Shown here piece after piece: positions 33,211 to 43,621 of a DNA stretch of 57,163 nucleotides (position 1 is its first letter; every line of letters begins with the position of its first letter). A program made the translations under genes and the position numbers. This stretch comes from Chara braunii (lineage: Eukaryota; Streptophyta; Charophyceae; Charales; Characeae): the NCBI GenBank assembly GCA_003427395.1, contig BFEA01000634.1, positions 259,761 to 316,923 on the forward strand. The letters are read 5' to 3'. A model generated the notes under the pieces. The model ran no database searches. It was not told the origin of the DNA and saw only the letters and a list, made by a program, of their open reading frames with translations.

Positions 33211-33531
33211 ATGGAAGAGGAGAGTGAGGCAGTCGAAAGAGTGAGAAAGCACGATATAGAACCACTCTTGAACCAGGTAAAGAAGTTGGGGAACAAGTTA
33301 AGGGAGATCTGGTCGTGCCAGGACGAGGGCAAGTTGCATAGGGCTGAACTCACTACGAGAGAGTTAGAGAATCTGTTTAGGGAGGAAAGAGAGATTATCC
33401 AGGCGTGGAGATCAGACTTTTTGGAGAGGGTAAAGGCTAGAAGCGTATCACGCGAAGAAACTAGTGAGCGATGTGCAGAGAGCGAGACAACGGAAGACAA
33501 AGTAACGAAGGGAAGTAGCGACAGGACATGA
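33211..33531 (+). CDS. Accessory ORF g of element A (106 codons, coiled-coil-like)
   Basis: ATG 33211, stop TGA 33529-33531. Charged and helical throughout (EPLLNQVKKLGNKLREIW...TRELENLFREEREIIQAWRS). The block REEREIIQAWRSDFLERVK matches REKRENIIGWRNDFIARLLK in ORF g of B (47912-48208). Its stop overlaps the start of the next ORF in ATGA. It may mediate oligomerisation; this is inference from composition. Confidence 0.65.
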   Translation: MEEESEAVERVRKHDIEPLLNQVKKLGNKLREIWSCQDEGKLHRAELTTRELENLFREEREIIQAWRSDFLERVKARSVSREETSERCAESETTEDKVTKGSSDRT

Positions 33532-34022
33532 GCGAGACTGTACTACACACAACGGATCAGTACTCATTACACGTGGTAGGGAGACTGGACGGACCATTAG
33601 TGTTAGTGATCATAGAACTCCAGCTCCATACCAGACTGTGCATACTTGAGGAGGCAGAGTGTGTCCGCCGCGCGCTGCGTGAGGCTAGGGGGACAGGACT
33701 TTGGATTGGAATAGAAGGAGGACGGAGGATAAAATACGTAGTCCAAGTGACACCTTTCGAAGGGCGGTCTCGGATAAGGGCATGGTACGAGACGACCAGA
33801 GAGGCTGAAGATAAGCGAAGCCAAAAAAGCTGGAGAGTTAGGGAGAGTTGTAACAGATGGTGCAATACTCAGGGTGTTAGCAGCTCACGTCCGGTACTGG
33901 AAGGAATCGATAAAGACTTTAGAGGTGGAGATAAGGAGGACTTTGAGACATTTTATGACATATTGGAGCAGTCGGCGATGAGCTTACAAGTGGTTATAGC
34001 ACTAACTTACCTCAGCTGCTAG
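33528..34022 (+). pseudogene. Accessory ORF h of element A (internal frame change)
   Basis: The ATG at 33528 overlaps the preceding TGA (ATGA). The N-terminal part contains VVQVTPFEGRSRIRAWYETT and the C-terminal part KEDFETFYDILEQS. Both match ORF h of B (IQIFTVNPSGQTILRTWRET and EEDFNTLQELLEES). Between ~33815 and ~33935 the matching sequence (AKKAGELGRVVTDGAILRVL) is in another frame, so two compensating indels, or sequence errors, are likely. Function unknown. Confidence 0.6.
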
Positions 34023-34023
34023 A

Positions 34024-34443
34024 CAGATGACCTCGTAGCCGTCTGGGAGATAAGGGAGTGGAAATATAAATTGAAAGTTCTTGGAAGGATAGTGGAAGCT
34101 AGAAAGGTCGATGGGCGACTTTGGATGGCAGTAGGAGGGCCTTTAGCGGGCTAACCGATTCAGGACAGGGCTAGGAGAACTAGCGAGGAGGACGGAGATA
34201 GACGCTCGGAGACTCTTGAGGGGTGTTGATCAGGAGACATTGGCTAGGTTTGGGACTGCGATCTTTCTCAAGGATAGAGGTCCTGTCACAGGTGTACTGC
34301 AGATCCGGAGATCCACGGCCTTGTTGGCTGATCCCGAAGGAGAGGTTTACTTAGACACANGGATTCTTGGGATAGAGGGAGAGTGCGAGATCTGCGACCG
34401 GTACGGGATACTGGAAGTGGTAATCAAGGCAGTCGAGAGCTAA
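34024..34443 (+). CDS. Accessory ORF f region of element A
   Basis: Two pieces. 34024-34155 (DDLVAVWEIREWKYKLKVLG) is a remnant I cannot assign. 34216-34443 is open for 75 codons without an ATG (TTG first) and contains LARFGTAIFLKDRGPVTGVL and DPEGEVYLDTXILGIEGECE. The latter matches RDQEGELYLDTGLFGVEGEH in B at 48860-49171. In A it lies after ORF h, whereas in B it lies before ORF g. No known domain. Confidence 0.5.
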
Positions 34444-34582
34444 GATTGGAGGGGGACGCGAGCCGTGACAAGGAAACAGGTCCAGGCTGCCGCAACTGTC
34501 ACAGGTGCGGGCTGCAGCGACTGTCATAGGGCTAGGCTGTAACAGTTGGCTAGAATACCTAACTTCATCTTCCGTCGGTCCA

Positions 34583-37065
34583 ATGGAACCCGACACGATG
34601 GGGCCACAACCAACCACGGGCGAAGTAGGAGAGGAGTACANGACATCGCTCGATCGAGCTCTGNGGGATCTGAAGGAACGAANTAGGCGAGAAGCACCGC
34701 TGAGATGGGCTGACCAAACCAATGACGGAGGGCCCGACGTAAGGGGCGAACNAGTTGTGACAGAGCCGCAGGAGGCTNNAAAGACGGGTACCTCGAGCGG
34801 ACGACGAGAAGCGANGAGGCCACGCTCCCCCGAGTACGAGCGGAGGGACACCATAGCGGACAGGCACAGAGACGAGTGGAAAGAGAGTTCGAGGGATTCC
34901 TATTGGAGGGACAGAGATAGAGACAGGGCGCCGCCCAGGCGAGTCTTCGACCCCCAGACAGGGGTGTCACATCCGCTCCATTACGAGAGCAAGGATTGTT
35001 ATATTATTACGCACAAGGCCTCAGAGCCTCCTACCTTCAGGGGCTATGGTATCACAGAATATCTGGAGAATATATGGGAGTTTCACGCCAGCCGGAGTCA
35101 GTGGTCGGAGGAAGAGATTATAGAGAACTTCCTATTTAATGTGGACCCAAGTCTNGGTAGGGAAGTTAAGGAAGCTCGACCGAAGGATGGGAAATAGACT
35201 ACGTACAAGAAGAACCTCGTTGAGCTTTACAAATAGGAGGATAACAAGTATCCTATCAAGAACCTTGAAACAATGACTCAAGATGAAGATGAGAGCGTAC
35301 GGGCGTTTGGGATGCGTTTCCAGAAGATCTCTGACGTGCTGATGAAGAAGGGGAAGATCTCAGAGGTCGAGCGTTGTACTATCTTCATCGGACACTTGTC
35401 CNANGGTAGGCAAAAGAGTATACTTAGAGATCTTCCGCGCGACAGGCTTGATTTCCCAGAAGTCCTAAAGCTCGCGATAAAGGCAGAGGCAGACGATTAC
35501 AAGGATTTGGTGTGGAGAGGGATGAGGAGACGTGACTTCTCTCTGTACAAGGAGTATGCCACGGATAGATGTCCTCATTTCAAGGACTATCCCTGGTCGG
35601 AGAAGAATAAGGCCGTGGCTGAGGAAGTGAAGGAGATACAGGACATGGTGAAGGGATTGACGAAACAGGTTACAGAGATTGTGACCACTACAGGGGCCAC
35701 GGCCGACTGGGACAAACCTGGAGGGCCCTATTCACTTCGCTGGGACCGTAGGAACAACGATTCCTGGAGGAGTGTCGAGGATAGAAATCCTCGGACGCTG
35801 ACTGATTATCGTACGAGGGGAAGAGAGAGAGACGATGAGCCATGGCGACGTAGGGATGATGAGATAGACCGAGACCGCAGAAATCGCGAGCCGTTTGCGC
35901 GAGCAAGGAGGCTGGATGATTACCCGCGAAACCCTCGCTATGAGGCCGATCGGGGTAGAGGCGACTCTCGCGGCCGATGGGAGACAGATCAGGGCAGACG
36001 ATATGGATATAGGGACGACAGATACGAGAGATCGGACCGAGATGGATATAGGGACGAAAGATACGAGAGATCGGACCGAGATGGATATAGGGACGACATA
36101 TATGAGAGGTCGGGTCGAGATGGCTACAGAGGTGGTGGGTATGAAAGAGGAGATCGGGACTGAGAACGACGAGATGGGTCGCGTGGATGTTTGAACGCGG
36201 AGGAGATGCGAGAGAGCAGCGCGACGAGTTGCGGGGGTGGTACAACCGAGGGGACCGACGCGATGAGTCACGAGGGCGATATGACTCGCTGGACTGTCGG
36301 AATGATTCGCGAGGGCGGTATGAGCAAGGAGGGTCTGGAGGAGACCGCCGCAACGATTCACGTGGTCGGAATGAGAGAGGGGGATATGACGTCTCATCAG
36401 AACCATATCCCAAGTCACATGACCCCAAGGCAGCCAGGAGTTCGATCTCTAGAAGCGCAGACGACAGACCATCTACTCCCAGGAACTCATGCGTCTACTG
36501 TAGAGGAGAAGACCATATCAAGAGGGATTGCCCGGACCTCAAACGGACAATAGATGAGGAACTTGTCGTGCGTGACAACCGCAAGTACGTCAAGTGGGCA
36601 GATGGTCTGGGAGATGTATCGATATTCCCTTCGATGAAGGAGAATGTCGAAGGAAGGAGAGTAAAGCCGAGTAAAGAAAAGGAGTCGGTCAGGAGCCAGA
36701 GCATCAAGATAACCTTTGAGGGGGATATGGCGACCACACCCATAAGGGTGGCAGCCACCAAGTCGGCGAGAGGGTCTACATCGAAGAAGACTAACACGGA
36801 TTACGTGATGGCGGAGAAGGACGGGCAGCGGGTCGANGGAGAGGAGGTTATCCTTTCGCCGCGAAAGCGGGGAGTGAAGAAGTTCTTAATGAAGAGTTCG
36901 CTGGACGAGATTGACACGGTCGAGCCACTGAGGCGGGCCCTTCGGCAACCCGTGCAGTGCTCTATTCTGGAGTACCTGGCGGCATCGAAGCCGGCTCGTG
37001 ATGAGTTACAGATGATCATGGGAAGACTCGCATACTTTATCGGAGGAGGGTCAGGGGGCCCCTAA
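34583..37065 (+). pseudogene. Element A gag with CCHC knuckle
   Basis: ATG 34583 (MEPDTMGPQPTTGE). An RD/RE-rich N-terminus leads into a capsid-like core (EPPTFRGYGITEYLENIWEF; later EDESVRAFGMRF and VERCTIFIGHL) that matches B at 46343-47087. Stops are at 35195-35197 (TAG, B has Trp) and ~35235-35237 (TAG). A 13-residue repeat (DGYRDERYERSDR) lies at ~35995-36160, then a frame change near 36163-36187. The zinc knuckle CVYCRGEDHIKRDC is at 36490-36531. The frame then closes at 37065 just before the protease frame, in a run GGGTCAGGGGGCCCC. Confidence 0.82.
35995..36160 (+). repeat. 39-bp (13-residue) tandem repeat inside gag
   Basis: GATGGATATAGGGACGA recurs at 39-bp steps, about four units, the last diverged. 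It encodes a highly charged Y/R/D module upstream of the zinc knuckle. This may be an RNA-binding or disordered linker (inference). The B gag shows no clear counterpart. Confidence 0.85.
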
Positions 37066-37855
37066 GGCGGAAGCTTATACAGTAGCAGTAACAGGGGTGA
37101 CTGCCAGAGCGGATCGCATGGCGACAGTCCTTCTCGATGGAATGGAAGGTGTGCCTCCAGACAAGTTTTATATACTTGGTAGCGGGGTCGTGGGGACAAT
37201 TATAAACGATGGAGCGGTACTCGATGCTGTGATCGATAACGGCAGTCAGGCTGTTATCATAGACGAGGATCTGGCAGTACAGGTTGGACTGGGCCTCGAT
37301 AGGTCATACCTATTCGAGGTAGAGACGGCTGATGGGAGAAAGCAACAGATCACTGGGCTTTGTCACAAGGCAACCATAGAGGTCCAAGGGGTACGAGTGA
37401 CCCTGCCTGTCTTTGCAGTCAAGAACTGCAGCTCCGATCTGCTCTTGGGTCGAACGTGGCTGAGCCACGTGCATGCGGTGACGATAGGGCGACCTGATGG
37501 GAGCCAAACTTTGTCCATTAAGAAGCCAGACGGGACGCGGGTAATGATTGAGACAGTGGAGCCTCGGGACCCGAGGAACAGAGCAGCTCTCGCTGTGGGT
37601 GCGAGACCCAGTAATCAGATTAAGTCGTTACCTATCTCCGGCCGCGCGGTGCGATTTCGCGAGAAGAGATATGGACCACTGCTCACAGAGGAAGAAGGTC
37701 GGATCGTGGAGGTGGAAGATTTAGGGAGTCGGCTAATAGTGGACGGCAACTCGTACCCAAAGGAAAAAGATGAGGAATTTGGCGNTGTGGTATCNGTGTN
37801 TTTTTTAAGGNCACGGCCCCCTATGGGGGGCTACCCAAGCGACACAAGCGAGTAG
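37066..37855 (+). CDS. Element A retropepsin region with D-N-G-S active site
   Basis: Aspartic protease fold by motif order: AVLDAVIDNGSQAVIIDEDL (37220-37280), then VTLPVFAVKNCSSDLLLGRT near 37400-37455 as the ILGR-type second motif. The canonical D-T/S-G-A/S is D-N-G-S (37235-37246). AGC to AAC (Ser to Asn) would be a single G-to-A change. It connects in order to gag but in a different frame. Residues after ~37790 contain Ns. Confidence 0.75.
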
Positions 37856-37878
37856 CTCACAAAGTTAAGCCAGCGGCG

Positions 37879-38988
37879 GTGGGCCGCGAGGGATCTGCAC
37901 TGGAAGGGATATCGGAAGAAAAGATCGCGAAAGAAATTAAAGAAAGAAAGAGAAAGGAGCCGCAACGCCTAACGGAAGAGAGGATAGCAGGGATGGACTT
38001 CGGAGATGGGAATTTGACCCGACAAGAGCGAGAACATGTGATAGAAATCCTGAAGACATGTGATAAAGCCATAGCTTTTAGTGACGCGGAGCGCGGTAGG
38101 GTTGACCCTCGATACGCTAAGCCAGCAAGGATTTACACGATACCACATGTTCCCTGGAATGACGCGGGATGGAAATACGCCCAGAAGAAGAAGAAAAAAG
38201 TTATCGCTTTCCTGAAAGAAAAGATGGTTTCCCATGTTGCGGAGCCGTCTGATAGCGCTTATGCTAATCGATGGTTCTTCCTACGAAAGCCGAATGGCAA
38301 GATCCGATGGATCCAGGACCTTCAGAAGGTCAACGCGGTGACGATATGAGACATGGGCTCCGTGCCACACGCCGATTTACTGGCAGAAGGCGCCGCAGGT
38401 AGGTCGATTTATTCGGTCTGTGATCTGTTCTCAGGTTATGATGAGGTACCGCTTGACCCTAGAGACAGACACCTCACGGCTATGCATATGCCATTGGGAC
38501 TAATACAGATGATAGTTGTCCCTATGGGTTGGACTAATGGGGTAGCCGTTTTTCAGAGAGCCATGGTAGCCGTCCTCAAGGACTTCATCCCTGATAAGGT
38601 TGAAGTTTTTCTGGATGACTTTCCTATAAAAGGGCCAGTAAACAAGGATGAGGCAGAGGTTGCACCTGAAGTTAGAAGATTCGTCGAGCAGCACCTAACA
38701 GATATATGCGCGGTATTCGAGCACCTAGACGATGCGAATCTAACAGTCAGCGGAACAAAGAGCCGATGGTCCGTCTCGACTATTAAGATCTTGGGCTTTA
38801 TCTGTGACTCAAGGGGACGCCGAGCAGATCCGGCGAAGTTAGACAAACTCCTGAACTGACCGTCACCATTACATAGTCCAACCGAGGTCCGGCAGTTTCA
38901 AGGAGTGGTTGGTTACTGGCGTATATTCATACGAGGGTATGCGGAGAAGGCTGAGCCATTGAGGTTACTCCTTCGAAAAACTGAATAA
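37879..38988 (+). pseudogene. Element A reverse transcriptase (three in-frame stops)
   Basis: ARIYTIPHVPWNDAGWKYAQ, FFLRKPNGKIRWIQDLQ, IYSVCDLFSGYDEVPLD, the catalytic FLDD at 38608-38619 in VFLDDFPIKGP, and ILGFICDSRGRRADPAKLDK follow the Ty3/gypsy RT order and match B closely. Stops: TGA 38347-38349 (Arg in B and E, a CGA-to-TGA change), TGA 38857-38859 (Trp in B) and TAA 38986-38988 (TE-stop-FYW, at the same aligned codon as stops in B and E). Confidence 0.88.
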
Positions 38989-39018
38989 TTCTACTGGGAT
39001 TCTTCGCAGGAACTCGCT

Positions 39019-39813
39019 ATGCAAGAACTTAAAGACGAATTTAAGGAGGGAGGACGCGTGTTGGGCGTGCCATTCTATGACGATGAGACCGAGAGACCCT
39101 TCATAGTATCCACGGATGCTGGACCATGTTCTGTAGGTGGTTTGCTGTCTCAGAAGGACGCGGGAGAGAAAGAGAGACCGTTAAGGTTTGAGAGTAGAAC
39201 ACTTAATACGGCTGAGCGTAACTACAGTCAATTCAAGAAGGAGATGTTAGCTGTTCTGCGGTGTCTGAACACGTTCACACACTATATCTATGGCCGTCGG
39301 TTCATCCTGAGAGTGGATCCCACTGCGGTTGCCTCTGTCCTCCAAAATGACTTTAGCCTGACAGACCCGACCATTGCACGATGGTTAATACGGATTCGGC
39401 TATATGATTACACTGTAGAGAGGATATCTGGCACCAAAAATGCCGTAGCAGATGGGCTCTCTCGGATTCCTCTTGAGACCGAGCGCCCGATAGTAGTTGG
39501 GGCCCTAACTATGGCGGTGTCAGGATGCACCGAGCGATTTCTGGTTAACCTTTACGAGGGCAAATACCGAATGATCGGGCTACATTTGTCAGGAGAGGAG
39601 AGTCAAGAATCAGATATCCGTAGACAAGCGGCCCAGTACTGCCTTAGAGTTGACCATCTGTTTCGAAGGCCGGTCGGCTCGGGGATCCCCTTACGAGTAG
39701 TCTGTGACCCTGAGGAGAGACAGACAATAGTTGCAGAGCTTCACGACGGGGTAGTCGGAGGACACAGGGGAGTCAAAGGAACCTACGAAAAGGTACACAG
39801 GTTGTACTGGTAG
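39019..39813 (+). CDS. Element A RNase H and integrase zinc-finger start
   Basis: Open for 264 codons. RNase H: IVSTDAGPCSVGGLL (catalytic Asp codon 39115-39117), LRFESRTLNTAERNYSQFKK, FILRVDPTAVASVLQ, GTKNAVADGLSRIP. A connection domain follows, then the His pair of the integrase zinc finger in ELHDGVVGGHRGVKGTYEKV. It ends at TAG 39811-39813, where B has a second Trp (CWWDD), so the stop is a Trp-to-stop change in the middle of the polyprotein. Confidence 0.88.
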   Translation: MQELKDEFKEGGRVLGVPFYDDETERPFIVSTDAGPCSVGGLLSQKDAGEKERPLRFESRTLNTAERNYSQFKKEMLAVLRCLNTFTHYIYGRRFILRVDPTAVASVLQNDFSLTDPTIARWLIRIRLYDYTVERISGTKNAVADGLSRIPLETERPIVVGALTMAVSGCTERFLVNLYEGKYRMIGLHLSGEESQESDIRRQAAQYCLRVDHLFRRPVGSGIPLRVVCDPEERQTIVAELHDGVVGGHRGVKGTYEKVHRLYW

Positions 39814-40647
39814 GAAAGACAGTATAAGGACGTCGAGAGGTACTGTATGACCTGCGAGGAGTGCCAGAAAAGAACTCCTGTAAAGTACAAAGAGCCTCTC
39901 CATCCATCCTATCCCACCAGACCGGGAGAGAAGGTACACATCGATCTGGTGAAGATGCCGAAGGGGGTAGGCAATATGAACTACGTCGTGAACATACGAG
40001 ACGATTTCACTAGGTTAGTGGACGGTAGACCCATCAGGAGTAAGACGGCAAAGGAAGTAAAGAACTTCGTCCTGGAGTACTTATCTAGGTATGGTTGTGT
40101 CAGCAAGATAGTGATGGACAGAGGGGCGAAATTTCTAGCTGACGAGGTCCAGAGTGTGTTCAAGAGAGCCGGGGCGAGAATTTCGATAGCCACCGCTTAT
40201 CACCCACAGTCCAACTCCCAAGTAGAGAGGGGACACCAGACTCTGATAGCGTCACTGTCCAAGCGGTGCAAGGGTAAGGACAGTGATTGGCCACGATATT
40301 TTCGATACGCAATATGGGCGGACAACGTCACGGTCCGGGCTAGTACCGGATACCCACCGTACACCTTGTGGTTTGGGCGACATTGTCCGCTTCCCATAGA
40401 GTTTCACGTCGACAGCAGGACAACTGTCGACTGGGCGGAGAAGATGTCCAGAGAGGAACTCTTAGCTGCCCGAACAAGACAGATAGCCTACGGTTTGGAA
40501 GATAACCTCATGACAGCGGCACATCGTCTGGCAGTGGAAAGGGACAAGGGTAAAGAGAGATGGGATAAGAACGTGCGAATCAGGAAAGAGAGGGTGAGTG
40601 TAGGAGATATGGTCCTTCTCTACGACGCGGCACTGGAAAGGATCTAG
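39814..40647 (+). CDS. Element A integrase core
   Basis: CMTCEECQKRT completes the HHCC zinc finger. Catalytic residues: Asp at 39943-39945 (HIDLVKMP), Asp at 40117-40119 (VMDRGAKF) and Glu at 40225-40227 (SQVERGHQ). 35 residues separate the second and third, the classic D,D35E. YPPYTLWFGRHCPLP and the GDMVLLYD segment follow. It stops at TAG 40645-40647 (ERI-stop; B has ERTW), again a Trp position. Confidence 0.9.
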   Translation, partial: ERQYKDVERYCMTCEECQKRTPVKYKEPLHPSYPTRPGEKVHIDLVKMPKGVGNMNYVVNIRDDFTRLVDGRPIRSKTAKEVKNFVLEYLSRYGCVSKIVMDRGAKFLADEVQSVFKRAGARISIATAYHPQSNSQVERGHQTLIASLSKRCKGKDSDWPRYFRYAIWADNVTVRASTGYPPYTLWFGRHCPLPIEFHVDSRTTVDWAEKMSREELLAARTRQIAYGLEDNLMTAAHRLAVERDKGKERWDKNVRIRKERVSVGDMVLLYDAALERI

Positions 40648-41202
40648 ACCGAAAAACTCGCAAATAGATGGATGAGACCTTACAGAGTGGTTGAGGCACT
40701 CGACTGAGGTGCATATATGATAGCAGAATTGGATGGATCTAAGTGGAAGGACCCAGTGGCGGGCGCTAGGTTAAAGTTGTTTAGACCCAGGCTTGCACCC
40801 ACCTTATCGCTAACGGGCCCCAAAGGAAAGGGGAAGGCTAAGATGGAGGATGAAGATCCCTTGAGACGATTCGAGGCAGGCGAAAGCTCCAAGAAGAGAA
40901 AAAGAATAGAGAAAAGAAAGGTCAAAGGGTTAGCTCTAGGAAGAAATAAGAAATGGTTATTCGTGCTCAAGAGGGCCAAACGGAGAGTCCGCATTAGACA
41001 AACTGGCGGGACGACACCCTTCTCGGGCCAACGACAGAAAAAAAAGAGAATCCTACCAAGGCCGAGAACCCGACGGGGAAGGAAAGTCAAAAAACATCTA
41101 CTTCGCTCTATAACTCAAAACAGACTGAAACATAAGACAATTGAACGCCGACGTGGACGTCCTTTACGGGCCATTACCCCGCAGCTCGTCCGCTTCGTCT
41201 GA
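40648..41202 (+). pseudogene. Element A integrase C-terminal tail
   Basis: ANRWMRPYRVVEALD, a stop at 40705-40707 (TGA, B has Gly), then MIAELDGSKWKDPVAGARLK and a long Lys/Arg tail with KKRKRIEKRK, which looks like a nuclear localisation signal. No chromodomain (no aromatic-cage pattern) is seen, so this is not an obvious chromovirus. The final stop is at 41200-41202, 50 bp before the 3' LTR. Confidence 0.7.
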
Positions 41203-42043
41203 CGTAAGTGGGTAGGGCTCGACGGGGGCGTCGAGAAGTGGTCCGGGCTAACTGTCAGGCGGCCACAAGCAGTGCGCCACCTGAAATCTGGGGTTTTGGG
41301 TCTTAGGCTCAAAGACAAGTCCGTGTTTTGATGGTGCTCCGGGTTGACCAGGCAGCAAAAATTAGGGGAGCTCAGGGCACCCCTGATTTTGGGCGCGCTG
41401 AACTTTACGAGCAACCCTCAAAAACGACGAGATGAGTGGCCGCACTAGGCGCGACCGGGACCGAAATGAAACCTCAAATTATTGCCCATATTAGTACCAC
41501 AATTAAAGATGAGGAAAAGGGATCAAGGCTAGAAGTGGAGGAAGGAAAAATATAATATCCCTTAATTTCTTTATTTTTCGCAACATTTGATTCTAAGGGG
41601 AATATCCTTGTTATTTTGTGTTCCCGGCAGATAAATTAAAAACATAAAAAAAGATTAAATATGAAAAAAGAGAAAAAAAACAAAAGAAATTCGGCCGTTT
41701 ATTTAAACTTTTTCGGAATTTAATTTTGGGGAATTTATGGTTGATTTGCTATTTCCGACAACAGAATTAAGGAGAAGGAAGAATGATAAAAAAAAATCGA
41801 TGAAAGGGGCGGGAACCCACGACTATTGAGAGATTGACCTTATTTCGCCTTGAATACCCGCCGTCAGCACTGACCCTGGATTGATCATTTTGCCCGGATT
41901 CTAACAGTTTTCACTTCTGCTGATGGTCGAGGAATCCTGCGTCCTTTCCCAGTTGCCTGAATACTAACATTGCCACAGTTGGGGTGTTATAAGAGCGGAA
42001 GTCGCATGGACCACATGGGGTGGTGCTACCTTGGGTAGAGAGT

Positions 42044-42643
42044 ATGGGATGTGGCTTGGTACGAGTAAGGGGGTTCAAAGAGATTCTACACTGTTATGGA
42101 GTGGCTGCATCCTACAGAGTCCGGCGTGTTTCTGGTTCGGTATGGGTACGGCGACCCTGGGGACGCAGCGGTGATCTATGTTCAGCACCAGAACCCCTAT
42201 GACAGTTTATTTCAGGTTTGGCGCCAGCCACGGTCCGGAACCGCTACGCCGCCATATTTCAGGGTCGGCGTCGGTTTGACATATCCCACGATAGCATTTT
42301 CACGCTCGGCAGCACTACGGAGACTTATTTCAAGTACGGGACCTTGACAGCAGTTATTCCCAAATCGGCGCCATCACGGGTACTTATTTCACGTTCGGCG
42401 CTATCACGGCAGTTTGTTTCAGGATTGAGGCCATTACCGAGACATATTGCGGGCACTGTAGTAATTCATTTCCAGGGCCGGAACCGGTGCGACAGTTTCT
42501 TCGGGTTCAACATCAGTTTATTTCGGACTCGCTCCTATCGTGATACCACGTTTCAGCTTCGGTGCCATTACCGTGACTTATACTCAGGTTTGGGACACTG
42601 CGACGATTTATTACATGGCCGCGGCCACTACAGCAGTTTATGA
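42044..42643 (+). pseudogene. LTR-internal repeat ORF, 3' LTR copy (stopped)
   Basis: Counterpart of 24078-24677. TGA at 42200-42202 replaces CGA of the 5' LTR (PLRQ versus PL-stop), after which the repeat frame continues to 42643. The 30-bp repeat is intact at DNA level. Confidence 0.4.
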
Positions 42644-43621
42644 CAGGGTTGGACCTTTAACATCTTAGCTGCACGGTCCTGAGATGGCGTGATACAGCAG
42701 CCCAGCTCTGCTCTTCATGTTCGGTCAGACTCGGCACCAGTGCGGTGCAGGCTATTCAGGTTCGGGATAGTACGGCATGTTGCTCGCCCCTATGTGGCAC
42801 CAGGTCCGTGGTCCCTATTTCTCAATGATTGTTTGAGTGCGGCCCCGGAACCAGCGGAGTCGGCTACTGCAGTGGGGACAGACATTCAGGCGTAACTGAC
42901 CAGCGGATTAACTGAGAACTGGCCCGGCTGTGACGTGCCTGGGCCTTAAGGGCCTTGGTGTTACGACACCCATCTGTTGGCTCGAGGGCGGTGCTCACGT
43001 ACCACGCGCATTGAGCCTGTGCTGAGCCTGGTGCCGATGGTCTCGGCTGTACAAGCAGATGCTGAATGAATATAGGGCCGGACAGAGGAGAAAGGGGGAC
43101 AGTGTGCAAGGCGTACCCGCGATACCGGGCTCAGATGGAAACATCGATGCGCAGACTGTTGCACGGGGGATGAGGGGAGAGGACTGGTGGATGGCATGCC
43201 AGACGTACCCGACGCATAGCTATTGCGGAGCATTGCAAGCGAGGGGAAGACGCGTCAGCGCTGAGGCGGTTACTCCGCGTGTGAGGGGAGTGACGTGGGG
43301 GAAAGGAGCATGCAAGGTGTACCTGGCCCACAACATAGTGGGATCCAGGCAGGTCAACGCGTTGGGAGCAGCATGCAAGGCGTTCCCTGCCCACGTAGCA
43401 TGCACAGAGGGGGTGTGCGGAGAGACTGAGAAAGAGAGTGAGAGGATCAGACTGCGCAGCGTGCTCGAGAGAGAGGGAGAGAGACAGGGGGACTTGCTTT
43501 TGGGCGGCGTGCCAGGTGTATCTGACGTTCCGTTAGCACCTGTGGCGCGGGGTAAGGGGGAGAAATTGATTCTGGCAGGGTGCCGGGAGTACGGGGCGCT
43601 AGTTTGACTGAGAGGTGATGG

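Noticed and set aside
37020-37070. Programmed gag-protease frameshift at the GGGTCAGGGGGCCCC run
   Set aside because: In B the same junction is a single open frame, so a mutation in A explains the shift more simply.
40717-41202. Chromodomain at the integrase C-terminus
   Set aside because: The tail is Lys/Arg-rich without the aromatic pattern of a chromodomain.
40648-41252. env-like gene between integrase and 3' LTR
   Set aside because: Only ~600 bp, all of it basic tail or untranslated sequence, with no signal peptide or membrane segment.
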